Below, in pieces: positions 16,186 through 25,744 of a stretch of DNA of 64,000 nucleotides. How positions within the stretch are numbered: the stretch's first letter is position 1; each line of letters begins with the position of its first letter. The notes under the pieces were generated by a model. That model had not been told where the DNA came from. It did no database searches and saw only the letters and a program-made list of their open reading frames with translations. Made by a program: the position numbers and the translations under genes. This DNA is from Cyanobacteria bacterium SIG26. GTDB lineage: Bacteria > Cyanobacteriota > Vampirovibrionia > Gastranaerophilales > Gastranaerophilaceae. The DNA lies in NCBI GenBank assembly GCA_015152555.1, contig SUTS01000011.1:1-64000 (forward strand), in the 5' to 3' direction.

Positions 16186-17652
16186 GTTTTCTAATGCTGC
16201 AATTTTCATATCTTTGAAATCCGGGGTTTTACCTGTCCATATTTGTTCGGCTGCAACAGCTTGGTGGATAAACATATCAACTCCATTGATTGTTTTATAT
16301 CCATATTTTTCGGCAAGTTTTAATAAAATTGTTTTTTTAGGGTTATAAATTACGTCATAAACCAAAGCATTTGGTGGTAACGTTCTGAGTTCATTTTCTT
16401 CAACAGGTGTCATATCTGCAGCTCTACCTTGCATACCAATTGGAGTTGTATTTACTAGTATATTTATATCTGACAAATCTCTTATTCGCTCAATTTGGAA
16501 TGCGTTAAATTCAACATTTGGAAATTTTGAACGTAAAAAATTTAATAATTCTATGATATTTGGGATATTTCTTGTATATATTTTAATTTCTTTGACTTGG
16601 TTTTGAGCTAGTGCTGTGATTGCTGCTCGAGCTGCTCCACCTGAACCTAAAACTCCTGCAACTTTTCCTGCGAGTGTTATATCTTGAGGAATAGCGTTTC
16701 TAAATCCGATTACATCTGTGTTATAACCTTTCATTGTTTTGTCGGGTCTAATAATAACAGTATTAACTGCGCCGACAATGTCTGCAGATGAATCAATTTC
16801 ATCCAAAAATAATGTTACAGGCAGTTTTAATGGTATTGTCACGTTGAACCCTGCAAAATTGTTGTATTTCATATATTTAATTCTATCAACTAAATCTTCA
16901 GGCGGTGTTTCAAGAATTTCATATTGATAATCAAGGCCAAGGCTTTTAAACCCTGCATTATGAATATATGATGATAAAGAATGACCTAAAGGATAACCTA
17001 TCAAACAAAATTTTGTTGGTGTATTCTCTGTTGCTATAGGTTGTTCTGAGCCTGTAGTCACTTGAGGCATAAAGCTTGAAAATGTAGGGATATTTTCTGT
17101 TTGCGGTTGTGGAGAAGCAGGTTGTGTTTGTGGTTCTGGTGACGTTTTCTCCCAAGAAAAATCCGCATTAAAATTGTTTGTATATGTACTATTATCAATG
17201 TTTTCAGTTGTATTAATATTGCCTGAGTATGTTTGTGATACAGTTTGTTGTTCATAAATCGGTGTACTTTGGCAATAACTTTCCAGAGATGATGTTTGTA
17301 TACTGTTTGTTTGTATATTTGTTTGTGTTTCAAAATTATTTGAATAGCCGGTATAACTGTTTGATAAATAACTATTTGAATGAGTGTATGTTTCTACGTT
17401 TCGAACAGTTTGAGTTTCTGAGGGCTTGCTATAATAATTTGTTGTCCACGGTGATTGGGTTTTATTTTGGACTTCATATTCTGTTTGAGCCGGTTCAGGT
17501 GTATAAACTGTTTCGGTCGTAATTTCATTTGTTGAAGATTGAGTGTTTGTTTCTTCTGCTGCAAGTTGAGCTTTTAGTTCACTCAAGGTAACATTAATTC
17601 CTTGAGCTTTTAATTCTTTATAACGAGCTAATAATTCTTTACTTACAGCCAT
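16180..17652 (-). CDS. aroE: Shikimate dehydrogenase with a long low-complexity N-terminal extension
   Basis: The C-terminal ~278 residues (about 213-490) are a complete AroE: shikimate-binding GYPLGHSLSSYIHN, catalytic K276 in NVTIPLK, GAVNTV, D313 in GYNTDVIGF, and the NADP-binding GSGGAARA. It reduces 3-dehydroshikimate. The first ~212 residues are extra: a short helix-like piece (residues 4-34) and then ~175 residues very rich in Thr, Gln, Asn, Ser, Tyr and Pro, with hardly any long hydrophobic stretch. Normal AroE is about 275 residues and has no such part. The frame is continuous, with no stop or shift, and no good internal start with a ribosome site sits at the AroE boundary. It follows topA by 12 bases as the last gene of a long minus-strand run. 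Confidence 0.92.
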   Translation of the reverse strand: MAVSKELLARYKELKAQGINVTLSELKAQLAAEETNTQSSTNEITTETVYTPEPAQTEYEVQNKTQSPWTTNYYSKPSETQTVRNVETYTHSNSYLSNSYTGYSNNFETQTNIQTNSIQTSSLESYCQSTPIYEQQTVSQTYSGNINTTENIDNSTYTNNFNADFSWEKTSPEPQTQPASPQPQTENIPTFSSFMPQVTTGSEQPIATENTPTKFCLIGYPLGHSLSSYIHNAGFKSLGLDYQYEILETPPEDLVDRIKYMKYNNFAGFNVTIPLKLPVTLFLDEIDSSADIVGAVNTVIIRPDKTMKGYNTDVIGFRNAIPQDITLAGKVAGVLGSGGAARAAITALAQNQVKEIKIYTRNIPNIIELLNFLRSKFPNVEFNAFQIERIRDLSDINILVNTTPIGMQGRAADMTPVEENELRTLPPNALVYDVIYNPKKTILLKLAEKYGYKTINGVDMFIHQAVAAEQIWTGKTPDFKDMKIAALENL

Positions 17653-17664
17653 GTGTGTTTATTC

Positions 17665-19986
17665 CTATTCTTCTTGTTGCGATTCTTGTTCCGGCTCAAT
17701 TTTATATGAACATTTTATGTTCGAGCAAGAAACAACGGTACCTTTTTTAAGTAATTTTTTTACAAGTAAATTTCCGCAAGTCGGACAAGTTTCTCCGGTT
17801 GGTTCATTCCAAAGTACAAAATCACAGTTCGGGTATTTATTGCAGCCGTAAAAAATGGTGCCACGTTTAGATTTGCGTTCAACTATTGTGCCTTGTGAAC
17901 ATTTAGGGCAAGTCACACCGGTTGATTTTCTATATGGTTTACGGTTTTTACACTCAGGGTTTGTGCATTCTGTATATTTGCCGTATGGCCCTGTTTTGAA
18001 TACGGTATCAGCTCCGCACTTGTCGCATTTTTCCTCGCATATTTCTTGTTGTTGTGGTGTTGAGGTTTCGTCAATATCACCTGCATCTTCCATTTCTTGC
18101 ATAACATTTATAGACATTGCGGTTTTACATTCAGGATAGCCTGAACAGCCTAAAAACTGCGATCCAGCTTTACTTGTTCTTAAAACCATTGGTTTTCCGC
18201 AGTTTGGGCAGTTGATTTTTGTTTGAATAGTTACCTTTTCTGCTGTTTTCATAACAGAATTAACTTCTTCCATAAATGGAGTATAGAAGTCTTGTAGAAC
18301 TTTTACCCAAACAGCTTCTTTTTCTGCGATTTTATCCAGTTTTTCTTCCATTCCTGCCGTAAATTTGTAATCCATAATATCAGAAAATTGAGTGACAAGT
18401 TGTTTTGAAACTGTACGGCCAAGAAGAGTTGGACGCAAAGCTTTGTCTTTTTTCTCAACATATTTCCGAGTTTGTATAACTGTAATAATTGTTGCATAAG
18501 TTGATGGGCGACCAATACCATATTCTTCTAATGCCTTAACTAATGATGCTTCGTTGTATCTTGGTGGTGGTTGAGTGAAGTGTTGTTTAGGATTGATTTT
18601 TTTACAAACAACTTTATCACCTTTGTTTAAATCAGGAATTTTAGCATCTGATGCTTTTTCTTCTTCATCATCTTCCGCGTCGTTATATAGTGTTAAGAAA
18701 CCGTCAAATGTAATCTTGCTTGTGCCTGCGCGTAGAGTGTAATCGCCTGATGTGATTTCTATTGTTTTATTTGCGATTTCTGCAGGTGCCATTTGAGATG
18801 ATATGAATTTTTCCCAAATGAGTTTGTATAATTTGTATTGGTCATTATCTAAATATTTTTTTATACTTTCAGGAGTACGCTCAGGATATGAAGGACGGAT
18901 GGCTTCGTGAGCATCTTGAACGTTTTGTTTACCTTTTACATAGTTATTTGGTTGTTCCGGATAATATTTTTCACCATAATTCTGCAAGATAAAGTCGTGT
19001 GCCATATTTTGAGCATCATCTGAAATACGAACACTATCTGTTCTCATATAGGTAATTAAACCGACAGGAGTGCCATCAATCTCAATACCTTCGTATAGTT
19101 TTTGAGCAACTTGCATTGTTTTTTGAACACCAAAACCAAGTTTTGACGATGCTGCACGTTGCATTGTTGATGTGATAAACGGTGCTGTAGGTTTACGTTT
19201 TGTAGATTTTTGAGTAACCTTGGAAATCTCATACTGGGTTTGAGGATTTGAAAGATAATCTACAATATTTTGAGCTTCGTCTTTATTTTTAATATTTTTA
19301 TCAACAGTTTTACCTTTAATTTTAGATAATTCTGCTTCAAATTGTTTTCCGTCTTTATCTAAAAGAGCGTGGATTGACCAATATTCTTGAGGAATAAATT
19401 TTTCAATTTCTTCTTCCCTCTCGCAAATCATACGTAATGCAACCGATTGAACGCGACCTGCTGACAAATTGCGGTTTCCGATTTGTTTCCACAATACAGG
19501 TGATAATTTGAAACCTACAAGCTTATCCAAAATCTGTCGGGTTTGTTGTGCTTGAACCATATCCATATCAATTGTACGAGGGTTTGCAACTGAGTGCTTA
19601 ACCGCTTTGGGTGTAATTTCGTTGAATACAATTCTATAAATCTTTTCATCTGGCACATTCAAAATTTGTCTAACATGCCATGCAATTGCTTCTCCTTCAC
19701 GGTCGGGGTCGGATGCAAGATATATTTTATCAACTTTTTTGGCTAGTTCGTTTAATGTTTTTACAACTTTTTGTTTACCTGGGATAATTTCAAATTTTGG
19801 CTCAAATCCATTATTAACGTCGAAACCTAAATTATCTGTTGCAGCGTCTTTAGTTGGCAAGTTTCTAATATGCCCGTAACTTGCTTCAATTTGGAATTCG
19901 TTGCCTAAAATCTTTTTAATAGTTTTAGATTTTGCAGGCGACTCTACTATAACTAATGATTTTTCTTTTGTTTTTGCTTCTGCCAT
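17665..19986 (-). CDS. topA: DNA topoisomerase I
   Basis: This type IA topoisomerase relaxes negative supercoils behind RNA polymerase. The N-terminal Toprim domain is present (LVIVESPAKSKTIKKILG and SDPDREGEAIAWH), and the catalytic tyrosine is in GLITYMRTDSVRIS near residue 312. The C-terminus carries four four-cysteine zinc ribbons (from about residue 600 on: CPNCGKP..., CDKCGAD..., CPKCSQG..., CPTCGNL...), as in many bacterial TopA. The length of 773 residues is normal. It lies 18 bases after dprA and 12 bases before aroE on the minus strand. Confidence 0.96.
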   Translation of the reverse strand: MAEAKTKEKSLVIVESPAKSKTIKKILGNEFQIEASYGHIRNLPTKDAATDNLGFDVNNGFEPKFEIIPGKQKVVKTLNELAKKVDKIYLASDPDREGEAIAWHVRQILNVPDEKIYRIVFNEITPKAVKHSVANPRTIDMDMVQAQQTRQILDKLVGFKLSPVLWKQIGNRNLSAGRVQSVALRMICEREEEIEKFIPQEYWSIHALLDKDGKQFEAELSKIKGKTVDKNIKNKDEAQNIVDYLSNPQTQYEISKVTQKSTKRKPTAPFITSTMQRAASSKLGFGVQKTMQVAQKLYEGIEIDGTPVGLITYMRTDSVRISDDAQNMAHDFILQNYGEKYYPEQPNNYVKGKQNVQDAHEAIRPSYPERTPESIKKYLDNDQYKLYKLIWEKFISSQMAPAEIANKTIEITSGDYTLRAGTSKITFDGFLTLYNDAEDDEEEKASDAKIPDLNKGDKVVCKKINPKQHFTQPPPRYNEASLVKALEEYGIGRPSTYATIITVIQTRKYVEKKDKALRPTLLGRTVSKQLVTQFSDIMDYKFTAGMEEKLDKIAEKEAVWVKVLQDFYTPFMEEVNSVMKTAEKVTIQTKINCPNCGKPMVLRTSKAGSQFLGCSGYPECKTAMSINVMQEMEDAGDIDETSTPQQQEICEEKCDKCGADTVFKTGPYGKYTECTNPECKNRKPYRKSTGVTCPKCSQGTIVERKSKRGTIFYGCNKYPNCDFVLWNEPTGETCPTCGNLLVKKLLKKGTVVSCSNIKCSYKIEPEQESQQEE

Positions 19987-20004
19987 TTACTATTTACTTT
20001 CTTC

Positions 20005-21093
20005 TTATACTTTTGCGTATCTATCCGGACCACATTGTTTTATTATGCCTTTAAGCTCCATTGTTGTCAAGTTCATCAACAAATCGTCAAGTTTTAATTT
20101 GGTTATACCTAACAGTTCATCAACTCCCTTTGCTTCTATTTCAAGGTTTTTAAAAATGATTTCTTCTTTGCTTGTCAGCATTGGTAATGTGAGTTGTTCT
20201 GTTTGTATATTGCTTTTTATTTCCCAACCAAGAGCATTTAATATATCAGAACTTTCAGTGACAAGAGTTGCTCCATTTTTTAATAGTTTATATATTCCTT
20301 CGGTATTTGGATTTGAGATTAATCCTGGGATGCACATTAACTCTCGCCCTTGTTCAAGTGTTAGATTTGCCGTGATTAATGCTCCGCTTTTTAGTGAAGC
20401 CTCTGCAACTAATGTCCCATATGACAAACCTGAAACAATTCTGTTTCTTTGTGGAAATCTGAATTTTATGGGTTCAAAAGTCGGATAATATTCGCTGACT
20501 ACAGCTCCATAACCATTTTCGATGTTTTGGTATAATGTTTTGTTACTAGTTGGATATACGTAATCAAAACCACTTGCAATAACACCAATGGTTTTTATAT
20601 TGTTTTCGATTGCGGTTGTGTGTGCAACAGTATCTATTCCAGAAGCTAGGCCTGAAACTATACAAATATCAGTATTTGCAAGTCCTGTTAAGATTTTTCG
20701 TAAGTCTTCTCGACCATTGTAACTAGCTTTTCTTGAGCCAACTACAGCTAATGTTTTATCTAGATTGCATTCGAAAAACTTGCCCTTGTAGTACAATACT
20801 GCAGGTGGATTGTCGATATTTTTCAACATTTTAGGATAATTGTCATCTTCATAGGTTATATAATTAATCCCGCGAGTTTCAACTTCTGTAAATGCTCTGT
20901 CAATATCTACTTTATCTCTTAGCTTTATAAAATTTTCGGTTTTTTTAACGCTAAGTCCATCAATATTTTTTAACTCATTAAGTGATGAGTTAAATGCTTT
21001 TTCGATATCTCCAAAGTGTTCATATAATTTTAAAATAAAAGCGCTGTCAATTTGCTCAATAGAAGAAAACGCTATCCAATACTTGCTTTTCAT
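20005..21093 (-). CDS. dprA: DNA-processing protein A
   Basis: DprA loads RecA on incoming single-stranded DNA during natural transformation. The N-terminal helical (SAM-like) part is about residues 1-70. The Rossmann core follows, with VVGSRKASYNG, SGLASGIDTVAH and FPQRNRIVSGLSYGTLVAEA. A C-terminal winged-helix-like domain occupies about residues 300-362. The gene starts 3 bases after the TPR-protein gene and precedes topA, a dprA-topA order seen in many bacteria. A second DprA-like protein is encoded at 49118. Confidence 0.93.
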   Translation of the reverse strand: MKSKYWIAFSSIEQIDSAFILKLYEHFGDIEKAFNSSLNELKNIDGLSVKKTENFIKLRDKVDIDRAFTEVETRGINYITYEDDNYPKMLKNIDNPPAVLYYKGKFFECNLDKTLAVVGSRKASYNGREDLRKILTGLANTDICIVSGLASGIDTVAHTTAIENNIKTIGVIASGFDYVYPTSNKTLYQNIENGYGAVVSEYYPTFEPIKFRFPQRNRIVSGLSYGTLVAEASLKSGALITANLTLEQGRELMCIPGLISNPNTEGIYKLLKNGATLVTESSDILNALGWEIKSNIQTEQLTLPMLTSKEEIIFKNLEIEAKGVDELLGITKLKLDDLLMNLTTMELKGIIKQCGPDRYAKV

Positions 21094-21096
21094 AGA

Positions 21097-21870
21097 TTAG
21101 CTATTTACCTTTGTTTTTATACTATCTATAAGTTTATTTACCCCATCTTTTTCTTCTTGTGGGATGTCAAAATTCAAATAATCTTCTAAATATTCAATAG
21201 CATCTTCATAATCACCACGCGCCATAAATAATATTGCTACTTTTTTATATGGCATTGGGAATTTGTTGTTCATTGCGATTGATTTTAAGAAATTTGATAT
21301 AGCTTTATCTATTTCGTCATTAGCTTGGTATGCTTCTGCTAGATAATAATATATCCACTCGTTATCGTCTTTGTATTCCAAAACGTTTTCAAAGTTTTCG
21401 ATTGCGCTATCATAGTTGCCAAACTCAAAATATACTTTTGCCAAGTCATAATACGCATCGTAATTTTCAGGCTGTATGTTTAAAATATATTCAAGTTCGT
21501 CGATTGCTAAATCTAATTTTGCATCTTCCATATAAAATCTTGCTAGATAATGTCTGAAGATTATATCATTCGGCAACATTTCAATTGCATAAGTTAAAAT
21601 ATTTATACCTTCTCCTAAACGCTTTTGTTTATAATATAAATCAGATATGTTTATATAGCATTGAGGGATTTGTGGGTTTAATTCAATAGATTTTAAATAA
21701 TTTTTTTCAGCTTTCTCATATTCGCCTATATTTGAATAGCATAAACCTAAGTTGTTATAAATCTCAGAATTATCTGTGTCAATTTCTACAATTGATGTAA
21801 ATACATCAATTGCGCCGTTCCAGTCTTGTTTTTTAAAACATTCTATAGCTTTATCTATTTTTTCTTTCAT
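21097..21870 (-). CDS. Tetratricopeptide repeat protein
   Basis: This is a 257-residue protein made almost wholly of TPR units, about seven, with the typical spacing and small/aromatic pattern (NNLGLCYSNIGEYEKAEKNY, YYDLAKVYFEFGNYDSAIENF, YYLAEAYQANDEIDKAISNF). No signal peptide, so it should be a cytoplasmic protein-protein adaptor. It lies between lptA (9 bases) and dprA (3 bases) in the minus-strand run; the position alone does not tell which process it serves. Confidence 0.88.
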   Translation of the reverse strand: MKEKIDKAIECFKKQDWNGAIDVFTSIVEIDTDNSEIYNNLGLCYSNIGEYEKAEKNYLKSIELNPQIPQCYINISDLYYKQKRLGEGINILTYAIEMLPNDIIFRHYLARFYMEDAKLDLAIDELEYILNIQPENYDAYYDLAKVYFEFGNYDSAIENFENVLEYKDDNEWIYYYLAEAYQANDEIDKAISNFLKSIAMNNKFPMPYKKVAILFMARGDYEDAIEYLEDYLNFDIPQEEKDGVNKLIDSIKTKVNS

Positions 21871-21879
21871 AATACTAAT

Positions 21880-22854
21880 TTATAATCCTAATGTCATATT
21901 ATCATCTGTTCCTGAACCGATATTTTTAATAACTGTTCTGGTGTTTCCTTTTGCATCGAAGCTTTTAGGGCTCATTGTCATTTTTATTTTATCAGCATAT
22001 ATAGTTCTTACACCTTGGGTTATGCTTGAGCGACCTGTAAAATATGCTTCGTTTGGTTTGTTAGAACCTGCACTTGGGTATAAGGTTACTTTCGGACCTG
22101 CTGCATAATAGTCTTGGTACCAAATTCTTACATTTCCGCTTGCGTTAAAGATACCCTTTTTTTGATTGTATTCTTGGTATGATGATTTTAAAACTAATTT
22201 TGCTCCGTCATCCATTAATGCGTTTGATGTGGTATTTCCGTATGCTGTTAAATTTCCGCTTGCAGCTTCATATACAAATTTATCCGCATAAGATTCGTTG
22301 TTTTCTTGTTTAACTCTTGCGTTACCGGTTAAAACAAGTTTTTTTAAATCTCCGCTTTTATCTGTTGTAATTTCTGCACTATTTGAAAATGTTTCAATAT
22401 CTTTGTATAACATTGTAACTGCACCTGTTGCGGTCATTACGTTTGTTGATGTGTTATATTCTTGTACATCTGCGTTAATAACTACTATAGGGGTCTTGCC
22501 TTCAAATACGATTGATTGTGTGTCACCTTCAGCTCGTACTGTTTTATTTATCAATGAAACTTTTAAGATATTTGCTTTAACTTCTCTTTTTTTATTTTTT
22601 TTGATTTCAAAAGCGTAAGGTTTATCATAAAACGTTGCAGTATCTAATTTTTGATCTTTTGTCATATTTACATCTGCAGTATCACCAATAACCTTTAAAT
22701 CATCAATCGTAACTTTAACGTCTCCGTCAAATTTAATCTTGTTGTCCGATTCGTGAAATGTTTGATTTTTAGATTCAATAATTAAATCGGATGCACTTAC
22801 AGCTAATCCTGTTAATAATACTAATGATACCAATCCAACTAATAATTTTTTCAT
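21880..22854 (-). CDS. lptA: LptA/OstA-like periplasmic LPS-transport protein
   Basis: This is an exported OstA-domain protein with a signal peptide (MKKLLVGLVSLVLLTGLAVSA) and a series of short beta repeats. It includes the OstA hallmark TFHESDNKIKFDGDVKVTIDD and later blocks such as MTATGAVTMLYKD, LTAYGNTTSN and FNASGNVRIWYQD. LptA-type proteins form the beta-jellyroll bridge that carries lipopolysaccharide across the periplasm. At about 324 residues it is much longer than the 185-residue E. coli LptA, so it may span more by itself. I use the ATG at 22854, one base after the lptC stop and with GAGG upstream; the frame is open to 22896. Confidence 0.85.
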   Translation of the reverse strand: MKKLLVGLVSLVLLTGLAVSASDLIIESKNQTFHESDNKIKFDGDVKVTIDDLKVIGDTADVNMTKDQKLDTATFYDKPYAFEIKKNKKREVKANILKVSLINKTVRAEGDTQSIVFEGKTPIVVINADVQEYNTSTNVMTATGAVTMLYKDIETFSNSAEITTDKSGDLKKLVLTGNARVKQENNESYADKFVYEAASGNLTAYGNTTSNALMDDGAKLVLKSSYQEYNQKKGIFNASGNVRIWYQDYYAAGPKVTLYPSAGSNKPNEAYFTGRSSITQGVRTIYADKIKMTMSPKSFDAKGNTRTVIKNIGSGTDDNMTLGL

Positions 22855-22855
22855 A

Positions 22856-23437
22856 TTATTTTTTATCCTCATAAACTTTTGAAACCGTGTTGCCAACTAT
22901 TTTGAAGCTGTCATAACTTGGACTTATAATAATTTTATCTGCGGTTGAAATAAGTTCTTTGCCTTTTTGTATTTCAACGTGCCCTTCTGCGATAATCGGT
23001 GATTTTGAATCAAACCAATGTAATTTATCAGCTTTTAGAGTGATACCGTCTTTTAATGCAATGAAGGTGTCTTCATGTAATATAATATCACCTTTTTTTT
23101 GATTATACGTACCTTTTGATGATTCAAAACTCATTGAAACTTCATTATCTTTATAAAAATTACCGATAACTTTGTTTAATTGCGCGTGACCTAATGTACT
23201 ATCCCATTTGCCGGTCTCTCCATATATTTCCCAGAATTTTTGATCATCTTTTGTTTCAGTTAAAATTACACCGTTAACCAAAGCTTCTTGTTGATCACTT
23301 TGTATGGCAAGTTGTTTTCTGTTAAAATCGTGGGTTATTATTCCTGCGGTTATAAATGCCCAAGCCAATATTCCACCTAATGTCAATGCAATTATTAAAT
23401 ATAAACGTTTTTTCTTTGGTAATTCTTTTAAATTCAT
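22856..23437 (-). CDS. lptC: LptC-like LPS-export protein
   Basis: This 193-residue protein has a single N-terminal membrane anchor (about residues 11-33) followed by a periplasmic beta-rich domain. It contains the pattern GWEIYGETGKWDS-like and SFESSKGTYNQKKGDIILHEDTFIALKDGITLKADKL, as in LptC/YrbK. LptC hands lipopolysaccharide from the LptBFG transporter to LptA. It is followed directly by lptA; LptB, F and G are not in the window. The family is divergent, but the lptC-lptA pairing supports the call. Confidence 0.82.
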   Translation of the reverse strand: MNLKELPKKKRLYLIIALTLGGILAWAFITAGIITHDFNRKQLAIQSDQQEALVNGVILTETKDDQKFWEIYGETGKWDSTLGHAQLNKVIGNFYKDNEVSMSFESSKGTYNQKKGDIILHEDTFIALKDGITLKADKLHWFDSKSPIIAEGHVEIQKGKELISTADKIIISPSYDSFKIVGNTVSKVYEDKK

Positions 23438-23476
23438 AACATAATTCTAGCACAAAAAGGGGTAAAATCAACGAAT

Positions 23477-24787
23477 TTATCCCAAAATTGCAACAGCAAA
23501 TATTGCGGCAGCAATTAATGCAATGTTATAATGTAAGAATGTTGGAATGCAGGTATCCCAAATGTGATTGTGTTGGTTATCCGCGTTCAAGCCGGCTGTT
23601 GGGCCAAGTGTTGTATCAGATGCCGGCGAACCAGCATCTCCAAGTGCAGCAGCCGCTGCCAAAACGATTATAATTGACGGTATGCTAAATCCTAGTTTTA
23701 AGCAAATTGGAACGTATAATACTGCCAAAATCGGAATTGTACCAAATGATGTTCCTATACCCATTGTTATAAAAAGTCCGATAAATAACATTAAAAATGT
23801 TGCAAGAATTTTACTGGACATCATATATGGAGTTATCGAATTGACAAGGGTATCAATTCCTCCGGTGGCTTTCATTACACTTGCAAATCCTGCAGCTACA
23901 AGCATTACAAATGCTACATAACCCATCATTCCGACACCTTCGTTAATTAATTTATCCATTTTTTTGTGGTCGATTGCTTTAAACCCAAAAATTACTGCCA
24001 AGCCGATTAGTGCACCTAAAGGCAATGAATTTGTCCATAATTGAACCCCTAAGGTTATTATTGCTGCTAATAAAGTGATATAATGATTTTTGTTTAGGGA
24101 TAATTCAGTATTATTATCAATTTCTTTTATTTCATTGTTGTTATAAATTCTTGGCTTGCGATAGCTTATAAAAATTGCTATCAAAAATCCTATCAGCATT
24201 GCAAAACCTAATATCCAAGTGGATTTCCAGATATCGTTTTTTGCGACCTCAACCCCATTTGATAATAGGTTTTCTGCAATTAATCCCTGAAAAATCAAGC
24301 CAAAACCTGCAGGAATGACGATATACGGTGCTTTTAGACCAAAAGCTAACCCACATGCAACCGCACGTCTGTCAAGTTGCAATTTGTTCATAATTCCTAA
24401 CAAAGGCGGTACAAGTATTGGAATAAATGCGATATGAACAGGAATTAGGTTTTGAGAAAGTATTGCAATTCCTGTAAGAATTAATATAAGTACAAATTTT
24501 TTTGATTGAATTGCTGTGGCAATTTTTTTTGCTAAGATTGGTGCCAATCCCGTATGCGTCATTGAAGCTGCAAAAGCTCCAAGTAAAATATAACTTAGTG
24601 CTGTTTCCGAATTATCTCCCATACCGTGTATAAATATGTTCATCACTTCAGATAGGTTTATTTGTCCTATTAGTCCTCCTACTACAGAACTTATAATTAA
24701 TGCTAATAATACGTTTATTCTGCATAGACATAATATACAAAGTAAAATTACTGATATAACTATAGGGTTTGTTAATAATTCAATCAT
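23477..24787 (-). CDS. Na+/H+ antiporter family transporter (YuiF-like)
   Basis: This 436-residue polytopic membrane protein has about 11-12 hydrophobic segments. It has the features of the Na+/H+ antiporter (YuiF/NhaC-related, ion-transporter superfamily) group: an N-terminal INVLLALIISSVVGGL, a re-entrant SQNLIPVHIAFIPILVPPLLG segment and the C-terminal GDAGSPASDTTLGPTAGLNAD. Members are variously annotated as antiporters or as amino-acid (histidine) uptake systems, so the substrate is open. It lies 14 bases after the preceding minus-strand gene; AGGAAATAAAA precedes the ATG. Confidence 0.82.
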   Translation of the reverse strand: MIELLTNPIVISVILLCILCLCRINVLLALIISSVVGGLIGQINLSEVMNIFIHGMGDNSETALSYILLGAFAASMTHTGLAPILAKKIATAIQSKKFVLILILTGIAILSQNLIPVHIAFIPILVPPLLGIMNKLQLDRRAVACGLAFGLKAPYIVIPAGFGLIFQGLIAENLLSNGVEVAKNDIWKSTWILGFAMLIGFLIAIFISYRKPRIYNNNEIKEIDNNTELSLNKNHYITLLAAIITLGVQLWTNSLPLGALIGLAVIFGFKAIDHKKMDKLINEGVGMMGYVAFVMLVAAGFASVMKATGGIDTLVNSITPYMMSSKILATFLMLFIGLFITMGIGTSFGTIPILAVLYVPICLKLGFSIPSIIIVLAAAAALGDAGSPASDTTLGPTAGLNADNQHNHIWDTCIPTFLHYNIALIAAAIFAVAILG

Positions 24788-24801
24788 TTTTATTTCCTAA
24801 T

Positions 24802-25512
24802 TTACTTAATTACAATATCAAAGCAAGGATAAGCTTTTGTGCAGCCCTCTAATCGTTGAAGTCTGATTTCAACGCTATCACTTACACTGAATTGGTTTGA
24901 GTATTGGCCAATTTGCATTTTTTTACTGTCGTTTGGAATAATATAATATTTGTAAAAATCTTCACCAATGTCATTTATCACTATAAATTTGTTTTGTTTT
25001 TTTGTCATTTTGTAGGTGTTATTGCCGTTTATTAAATCTGAAATTTTGATTATTTTGTAATTGTTGAATAAAGTTTCTATTTCACTAATTTCTAACTCTC
25101 TTGGTACAAATTTCACACCATTGAATATTAGTTCATAATATTCAAAGTTTTTTGGAAAGTATGAATACAGTTTAGTTCCTTTTAAAAATTCTTGACTTCC
25201 TTCACCTACCCAAACATCTTCTTTAGGTACTTGGGCATTTCCTGTTAATAGTTGATATGTTGTGTAGCCTCCGTTACCCTCAAATCCTTTGACCTGTAAT
25301 ATGATTTCTTCTTTAGATAATTCGTCATCATTTTTGTGGTAATTACGCCATTCGTGTTTATTCATGTTAAAGGTCCAAATTTTTTGACCGAATCTAGGAT
25401 AAACTGAATACTGTTTTTTTAAACTGTTTTCATCCGGACTGATTAGTAAAATTACTAAAAATTGTATGATTAAAAGGATTACGACTGCGCCAAATATGTA
25501 ACGTTTTTTCAT
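24802..25512 (-). CDS. Membrane-anchored protein of unknown function (236 aa)
   Basis: A single N-terminal membrane segment (residues 5-25, FGAVVILLIIQFLVILLI) is followed by about 210 exported residues with a mixed alpha/beta pattern. Two cysteines close to the C-terminus (GCTKAYPCFD) could form a disulfide. No known domain. It heads the minus-strand run toward the antiporter. An intrinsic terminator-like hairpin lies ~100 bases upstream of its start on the same strand (25614-25639). Confidence 0.55.
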   Translation of the reverse strand: MKKRYIFGAVVILLIIQFLVILLISPDENSLKKQYSVYPRFGQKIWTFNMNKHEWRNYHKNDDELSKEEIILQVKGFEGNGGYTTYQLLTGNAQVPKEDVWVGEGSQEFLKGTKLYSYFPKNFEYYELIFNGVKFVPRELEISEIETLFNNYKIIKISDLINGNNTYKMTKKQNKFIVINDIGEDFYKYYIIPNDSKKMQIGQYSNQFSVSDSVEIRLQRLEGCTKAYPCFDIVIK

Positions 25513-25613
25513 ACTGCCTACCTGTTATTTATCTTGATAAACATACAATATCACAAACGGATTTATCTTTCAGTAAAATTGGAATTTAATCTATTATGGG
25601 TAATCATTTTATT

Positions 25614-25639
25614 AAAAAAAAGAGCCTAAAAATAGGCTC
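25614..25639 (-). terminator. Leader terminator upstream of the 24802-25512 gene
   Basis: GAGCCTA (25622-25628) pairs with TAGGCTC (25633-25639), loop AAAA. On the minus strand it is followed by eight T. No minus-strand gene ends here, so it ends either a small RNA or an attenuated leader about 100 bases before the start codon. A similar arrangement exists at 33111-33138. Confidence 0.6.
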
Positions 25640-25733
25640 GTTGGAATTAAGAATAGCTGGAAGTATGAAAAAGATTAATTATATTAAACGATTTACATAT
25701 ATTTAAATCTATTAGTTATCTGGGTAGTTTTTT

Positions 25734-25744
25734 TATAATATAAT
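25734..25744 (+). promoter_or_regulatory. TATAAT boxes placed for a leaderless transcript
   Basis: TATAAT occurs at 25734-25739 and again at 25739-25744. The usual transcription start 6-7 bases downstream falls at or just before the ATG at 25751. There is no purine-rich ribosome site. No good -35 element is visible. Confidence 0.4.

Noticed and set aside
17016..17652. Separate gene for the AroE N-terminal tail
   Set aside because: The frame is continuous with AroE, with no stop and no convincing internal start, so it is kept as one fusion gene.
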